Assembly: GCF_900113545.1 (NCBI RefSeq)
Contig: NZ_FOPS01000004.1
Coordinates: 113,909 to 177,908, forward strand
Length of the DNA: 64,000 nucleotides
Direction: 5' to 3'
Origin: Neisseria elongata subsp. elongata
Lineage (GTDB): Bacteria > Pseudomonadota > Gammaproteobacteria > Burkholderiales > Neisseriaceae
The position numbers and the translations under genes were made by a program. Below, piece by piece: positions 60,033-64,000 of the stretch. The notes under the pieces were generated by a model. The model had not been told where the DNA came from. It saw nothing but the letters and a program-made list of their open reading frames with translations, and ran no database searches. Numbering within the stretch: position 1 is the first letter of the stretch; each line of letters begins with the position of its first letter.

Positions 60033-60130
60033 GTCATTCCCGCGTAGGCGGGAATCCAGGCCTTGTTTTTCAGGAATTTAAAAATTGCAGCAATTCCAAA
60101 TCCCTGGATTCCCGCCTACGCGGGAATGAT
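60033..60130. repeat. 98-bp palindromic element with dRS3 arms
   Basis: 28-nt terminal inverted repeats (60033-60060, 60103-60130), one mismatch, each with a dRS3 core; the centre (TTTTTCAGGAATTTAAAAAT) resembles that of the element at 42395. Confidence 0.87.
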
Positions 60131-60237
60131 GGTGTGGGCATTCTTCTTTGAATTTACTGTAAAGCGGTTTTTTCCTGCACGGATTCCCTGCTTTTCAGAC
60201 GGCCTTTTATACCAACGCACCCATTAAAAGGAACACC

Positions 60238-60351
60238 ATGAAACTCCTTTCCACCCTCCTAGTCCTCCTCGTCGCAATCGAACATTTCTACATCGCCTGG
60301 CTTGAAATGACGCAGATTCCCAGCAAAAAGGCAGCGGTGTCGGCGGTATGA
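60238..60351 (+). pseudogene. truncated DUF1304-like frame coupled to queE
   Basis: ATG 60238, preceded by AAAAGGAAC, opens 37 codons (MKLLSTLLVLLVAIEHFYIA then WLEMTQIPSKKAAVSAV) and its TGA overlaps the queE ATG (ATGA). The first 28 residues match the start of DUF1304 membrane proteins (hydrophobic helix, EHxYIxxLEM), normally about 120 residues, so it is probably a truncated remnant kept because it delivers ribosomes to queE. It could also be a genuine small membrane protein. Confidence 0.55.
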
Positions 60352-60986
60352 AAAAAATCAGCGTCGCCCCCGAAAATCCGCAATTCCGCATCGTCGAAAT
60401 TTTCGAGAGCCTGCAAGGCGAGGGCTGGAACACGGGTATGCCTGCTGTTTTCGTCCGTTTGGGCAAATGCAATCTGGCGTGCGGTTGGTGTGATACCGAT
60501 TATTTGAAATTCGGCATGATGAGCCTGTCCGACATCTTAGGCCGTCTGAAAACCTACACCGCGCGTAACGTCATCATTACCGGCGGCGAGCCGACCATAC
60601 AGCCGCATCTCGATACGCTGCTCGACGCGCTCAAAGCCGAAGGCTATTTCCTCTGCATCGAAACCAACGGCCTCAAGCCCGCGCCGTCGCAAATCGACTA
60701 TGTCGCCACCAGCCCCAAAGCCTGCTACGCCGAAAAATATGAAACAAACTGCATCGCCAAAGCCGACGAAGTGCGGATTGTTGCGGACGGCGATGTCGTT
60801 GCGTTCTGCCAAAACATGGAACGCAAAATACGCGCGCGCCATTACTACCTTTCGCCCTGCGAACAAAACGGCGCGATGAACATCTACGACACCATCCGCC
60901 AAATCGGTATTTTAAACAGCCGCCCCGACGCACCCGTGCATTGGCAGCTGAGCGTGCAGACGCACAAATGGGCGGGGATAGAGTAA
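60348..60986 (+). CDS. queE: 7-carboxy-7-deazaguanine synthase QueE
   Basis: QueE is a radical SAM enzyme that contracts the QueD product to carboxydeazaguanine. The 212-residue product has the iron-sulfur motif CNLACGWCDTDY (about 37-48), the SAM-binding GGEP in VIITGGEPTIQPH, and ETNGLKP. ATG 60348 is coupled to the upstream short frame; no own ribosome site is needed. A DUS is translated as LGRLKTYTA. Queuosine synthesis genes here: queD and queE; queC and queF are not in the window. Confidence 0.94.
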   Translation: MKKISVAPENPQFRIVEIFESLQGEGWNTGMPAVFVRLGKCNLACGWCDTDYLKFGMMSLSDILGRLKTYTARNVIITGGEPTIQPHLDTLLDALKAEGYFLCIETNGLKPAPSQIDYVATSPKACYAEKYETNCIAKADEVRIVADGDVVAFCQNMERKIRARHYYLSPCEQNGAMNIYDTIRQIGILNSRPDAPVHWQLSVQTHKWAGIE

Positions 60987-60987
60987 A

Positions 60988-61026
60988 AGGCCGTCTGAAA
61001 AACCTTTTCCACCGTTCAGACGGCCT
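60988..61026 (+). terminator. DUS hairpin between queE and hflX
   Basis: Inverse DUS at 60988-60999 and 61015-61026. Confidence 0.65.
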
Positions 61027-61069
61027 TTGCCGTATCATCGCGGGCAAACCCGAAATCCGAGGAAAGCCA

Positions 61070-62236
61070 GTGTCCAAACAGCCCGATAAATTCTTGAGCA
61101 AACCCGAACGCATCATGCTGGTCGGCATGATGCTCGATGCCGACTACACCGGCGCGCACGAAACCCGCGAACGCGCCTTTGCCGCCGCAATGGCTGAAGC
61201 GGAAGAACTCGTCCGCGCCACCGGGGGCGAACTCGTCTGCCGTCAAACCGCCAAACGCGACCGCGCCCACCCCGCCCTGTTTGTCGGCACCGGCAAGGCC
61301 GAAGAATTGGCGCAAACCGTTCGCGAACGGCAAATCGAACTGGCCGTGTTCAACCACGAACTCACCCCCACCCAGGAGCGCAATCTCGAAAAAGCCCTGC
61401 AATGCCGCGTACTCGACCGCGTCGGCCTGATATTGGCCATTTTTGCCCAAAGGGCGCAAAGCCAGGAAGGCCGATTGCAGGTCGAACTGGCGCAACTGAC
61501 CCACCTATCCGGCCGCCTGGTGCGCGGCTACGGCCACCTGCAAAGCCAAAAAGGCGGCATCGGCCTGAAAGGGCCGGGCGAAACCCAACTCGAAACCGAC
61601 CGCCGCCTGATCGCCCAAAAAATCACCGCCCTGAAAAAACGGCTCGAAGCCGTCCGCCGCCAACGCGCCACCCGCCGCAAGGCGCGCGAACACGGCAGCC
61701 TGCCCACCTTCGCTCTGGTCGGCTACACCAATACCGGCAAATCCAGCCTGTTCAACCGCCTGACCAAAGCCGACATCTTGGCCAAAAACCAACTCTTCGC
61801 CACACTGGACACTACCGCCCGCCGCCTGTATCTCAACCCGTCGGCCAGCATCATACTCACCGATACGGTGGGCTTCGTACGCGACCTGCCGCACGGCCTG
61901 GTGGCCGCCTTCTCCGCCACGCTGGAAGAAACCGCATTGGCCGATGTACTGCTGCACGTCGTCGATGCCGCCCATCCGGAACACGAACGGCAGATAGACG
62001 ATGTGAACGAAGTATTGCGCGAAATCGGCGCGGGCGACGTACCGCAAATCGTGCTGTACAACAAAACCGACCTGCTGCCGCCCGAAGAACGCCGTTTCGG
62101 CGTCCTGCGCGACATACAAGGTAGGGCGGTGGCGGCCAATATTTCGGTTAAAACGGGCGAAGGTTTGGACGCATTGCGCGAAATATTGGCCGAACACGCC
62201 GTTTCAGACGGCCTGAAAAACCAAAACACCGTTTGA
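61070..62236 (+). CDS. hflX: ribosome-splitting GTPase HflX
   Basis: HflX binds the 50S subunit and splits stalled 70S ribosomes under stress. The 388-residue product has the HflX N-terminal domain (ALFVGTGKAEELAQ; VFNHELTPTQERNLEK; GRLVRGYGHLQSQKGGIGLKGP split; GETQLETDRR) and the G domain: GYTNTGKSSL, DTVGFVRDLP, NKTDL. GTG 61070 was chosen for its GAGG site at seven bases; the frame upstream runs through a DUS hairpin. The DUS near the 3' end is translated as VSDGLKNQN. Confidence 0.94.
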   Translation: MSKQPDKFLSKPERIMLVGMMLDADYTGAHETRERAFAAAMAEAEELVRATGGELVCRQTAKRDRAHPALFVGTGKAEELAQTVRERQIELAVFNHELTPTQERNLEKALQCRVLDRVGLILAIFAQRAQSQEGRLQVELAQLTHLSGRLVRGYGHLQSQKGGIGLKGPGETQLETDRRLIAQKITALKKRLEAVRRQRATRRKAREHGSLPTFALVGYTNTGKSSLFNRLTKADILAKNQLFATLDTTARRLYLNPSASIILTDTVGFVRDLPHGLVAAFSATLEETALADVLLHVVDAAHPEHERQIDDVNEVLREIGAGDVPQIVLYNKTDLLPPEERRFGVLRDIQGRAVAANISVKTGEGLDALREILAEHAVSDGLKNQNTV

Positions 62237-62285
62237 AATACCATTACCACCGTTTTAAAAAGCACTTAACGATTAGGGAAATGTT

Positions 62286-63692
62286 ATGAAACGCCTGCTC
62301 AAATACCTGCTTGGTGCAACCGCCGTCCTGATATTGGCCGCCGTCGCCGTCCTGTATGCCGTTCCCGAATGGCTGAAACAGCGCGAAATCCGTGCCGCCG
62401 AAGCTGATTTGGCTTTGCTGGCCGCGCCGCCCGCGCCGCCGCCGTCTGCGAAAAACGGCATAGACGCATTGTGGCTGCTGCAATACCGCACAAAAGACGA
62501 TGCCGAACGCGCCGATTTGATGCGCCGTTTCGGCGAAGTGATCAAATACAACCCTGATACCTTTGCGCGCCATAACGAATTGGCGGACAGATACCTGCCG
62601 CCGCCCGATGACGATATTTTGACCTTTATCGGTACGGCGGCGGAATATCTGTCCCAAATCCGTGTCAACCTGCCCAAATACCGCGCCGAAGCGGAAAAAC
62701 ATGCCGAACTGTTTGCCAACGTGGACAAACTGGCCGATTACGACACTTTCGCCCCGCGCAACTGGCCGAACGATCAAGAAGATTTTACAGAAGTGGGTTT
62801 TCCGCGCTTTGAATGGCTTCTCCGCAGTCATGGCCTTGCCGCACTGGACTGGGCGCAGGGCGGGGAAGACCAAGCCTGGCAGCGTGTCTGCCGCAACATT
62901 AAAACCGGCCGTAGCCTGCTTCACGGCCGTCCGGGCCTGATTTTTCCCATGATCGGAAACGCCGTCATCCGCCGCAACACCGGACTGGCGGCGCAAATGC
63001 TGCATGAAAAACCCGAATGGGCAAACCGCCTGCCTGCCGAATGCGGCGGCGTGTTCGATGTATTGGACGAACAGGAACAAAGCATTTGTTTGGCCATGCA
63101 GGACGAATTCCACCAAACGGGTAATATGTACCGCAAATTGGACGGCAAAGGTGTGCAGATGATGCAGGTATCGGAATGGCGGGAACTTATGGCTTTGGGC
63201 GACGACTCGCAAATCCGGGCAGCCGACTTCGCATTATTGTTCCTGCCGCGCTTTGATGCAACGCACAATATGGCGCAAACCGCGCCGCATTATGCCTCTT
63301 ACTGCAAACCTGAGGCCGCCGCCGTTTTGAAGGCTGATCAAAAAATACAGAGACAGCCGCAGCCGTCTGAAAAAACGTTTGCCCAAAAATGGGCATGCCT
63401 GGGCAACAGTATAGGCTGCCTGACCACCGACGCCGCCCTGCCTTCTTTTGACGGATACGTCTACCGCCTGCAAGACACCGCCATGCAACAGCGCGCCTTT
63501 AACGCGGCCTTAGCCTTATACCGCCTGCCCGCCGAAAGCCGCCGCGCCGCCCTGGATAAAGTTTTGGCCGAACATTCCTCGCCGTCGCGCAAATTGAGAT
63601 GGAACGAAAAGGAACAGGTGATTGATTTTGATGTTTATGATTTAAACAAGATTCCCGACCCCATTCCGTTTCATCCCGATGCCGGAAGATAA
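62286..63692 (+). CDS. membrane-anchored protein of unknown function
   Basis: A 468-residue protein with one N-terminal membrane helix (YLLGATAVLILAAVAVLYAV, about 7-26), then a large periplasmic helical region. It contains five or six cysteines, a repeat-like distribution of Trp and Asp, and an NVDKLADYDTFAPRNWP segment. I do not recognise a family. ATG 62286. A translated DUS occurs near the middle (PQPSEKTFAQKW). It follows hflX by 49 nt and may be co-transcribed. Confidence 0.75.
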   Translation: MKRLLKYLLGATAVLILAAVAVLYAVPEWLKQREIRAAEADLALLAAPPAPPPSAKNGIDALWLLQYRTKDDAERADLMRRFGEVIKYNPDTFARHNELADRYLPPPDDDILTFIGTAAEYLSQIRVNLPKYRAEAEKHAELFANVDKLADYDTFAPRNWPNDQEDFTEVGFPRFEWLLRSHGLAALDWAQGGEDQAWQRVCRNIKTGRSLLHGRPGLIFPMIGNAVIRRNTGLAAQMLHEKPEWANRLPAECGGVFDVLDEQEQSICLAMQDEFHQTGNMYRKLDGKGVQMMQVSEWRELMALGDDSQIRAADFALLFLPRFDATHNMAQTAPHYASYCKPEAAAVLKADQKIQRQPQPSEKTFAQKWACLGNSIGCLTTDAALPSFDGYVYRLQDTAMQQRAFNAALALYRLPAESRRAALDKVLAEHSSPSRKLRWNEKEQVIDFDVYDLNKIPDPIPFHPDAGR

Positions 63693-63696
63693 GGCT

Positions 63697-63729
63697 TTCA
63701 GACGGCCTCTGCATATAAGGCCGTCTGAA
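63697..63729 (+). terminator. DUS hairpin after the membrane-anchored protein gene
   Basis: Inverse DUS at 63697-63708 and 63718-63729 with a 9-nt loop. Confidence 0.7.
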
Positions 63730-63796
63730 AATGAAGGATGAAGGGAAAAACCGTTAAAGTGATGTGAATTTTGGCTGAAGCGTGAAAGATTGAACC

Positions 63797-64000
63797 ATGA
63801 AGCAGCCTTATCTGTTGCAAACATCGCCCGATTCGCTGATTTTGTTCGATAACGGCAAAGACAATTTTTTAGCGGATTTTCATCAGGTGTTTTCGGGAGC
63901 GAAGTCGAAAGCGAACATGAAAATATATTTGCCTTGTTTGGCACGGATGCTTTTTTATTGTGCGCGGCGGGCAGCCGACCTTGCAGGATTGGGACGGCAA
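63797..64000 (+). CDS. partial gene at the right edge, unknown
   Basis: An ATG-initiated frame at 63797 stays open to the window end (68 codons; begins MKQPYLLQTSPDSLILFDNG). The ribosome site is weak. The first 35 codons look coding; further on another frame also reads plausibly (EHENIFALFGTDAFLLCAAG), so a frameshift is possible. No family is recognised. Confidence 0.4.
   Translation, partial: MKQPYLLQTSPDSLILFDNGKDNFLADFHQVFSGAKSKANMKIYLPCLARMLFYCARRAADLAGLGRQ

Noticed and set aside
1-64000. tRNA, rRNA or prophage genes in the window
   Set aside because: No cloverleaf-like sequences, rRNA segments, integrases or phage structural genes were recognised on either strand.

Overview
The window is a chromosomal segment of a Neisseria species outside the meningococcus/gonococcus group. 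The main evidence is the very high density of the 12-mer AGGCCGTCTGAA (the AG dialect of the neisserial DNA uptake sequence, DUS). It occurs mostly as inverted pairs just after genes, and only rarely as the ATGCCGTCTGAA form used by meningococci. Neisserial dRS3-type repeats (ATTCCC-N8-GGGAAT), the rho, secDF-yajC and sigmaE/mseR loci and the protein sequences agree. Species cannot be fixed from sequence reading alone. No rRNA or tRNA gene was seen.

Layout. 1-440 is the leader-distal end of a CRISPR array with type I-C-like repeats; its cas genes would lie left of the window. 0.5-4.1 kb: luxS-mtnN (activated methyl cycle), gph, recX, apaH. 4.2-9.4 kb: an NSS-family transporter with a 36-residue MetS-like partner, hslO, and a DUF485-actP acetate uptake pair. 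9.4-13.4 kb: uvrC (minus strand), a methylthioinosine phosphorylase, scpA and a small acidic protein. 13.5-16.9 kb: the most interesting locus, a DoxX protein, a secreted Cys-repeat precursor peptide (HvfA-like), its MNIO maturase (HvfB/DUF692), partner (HvfC/DUF2063), an ECF sigma factor and its zinc anti-sigma factor. This looks like an autoregulated, ribosomally made, metal-binding peptide system. 17-24.8 kb: nadE, a CNP1-like protein, a TusA-like protein, ppsR/ppsA, rppH, a polyamine-binding lipoprotein. 24.8-34.7 kb: an SDR protein, radA, a membrane J-domain-like protein, a WG-repeat protein, rluB, scpB, recO and small hypotheticals. 34.7-47.6 kb: an amino-acid-binding lipoprotein, a DUF945 protein, rho, cytochrome b561, a GNAT enzyme, purK, a GIY-YIG protein between two palindromic repeat elements, trpE, secF-secD-yajC. 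47.7-54.4 kb: fbp, then galK and galT separated by a degraded patch (coupled hypothetical genes, a gene with an in-frame stop, a truncated sodium-channel gene), then lptE. 54.6-64 kb: nfeD and an SPFH protein, uspA, tcdA, trhP, queD, a DUF1304 remnant, queE, hflX and a membrane-anchored hypothetical.

Most transcription units are short and are ended by DUS hairpins. Some of these lie inside operons or between divergent genes, and some supply coding sequence: stop codons, C-termini and internal linkers. Longer stretches without genes are the CRISPR array (1-595, with the luxS promoter), 19820-20242 (AT-rich, ppsA promoter), 23322-23640 (candidate promoter for the polyamine lipoprotein), 38966-39432 (rho and cybB promoters), 49287-49596 (a 3' gene remnant and a DUS hairpin) and 51563-51834 (only a DUS palindrome recognised).
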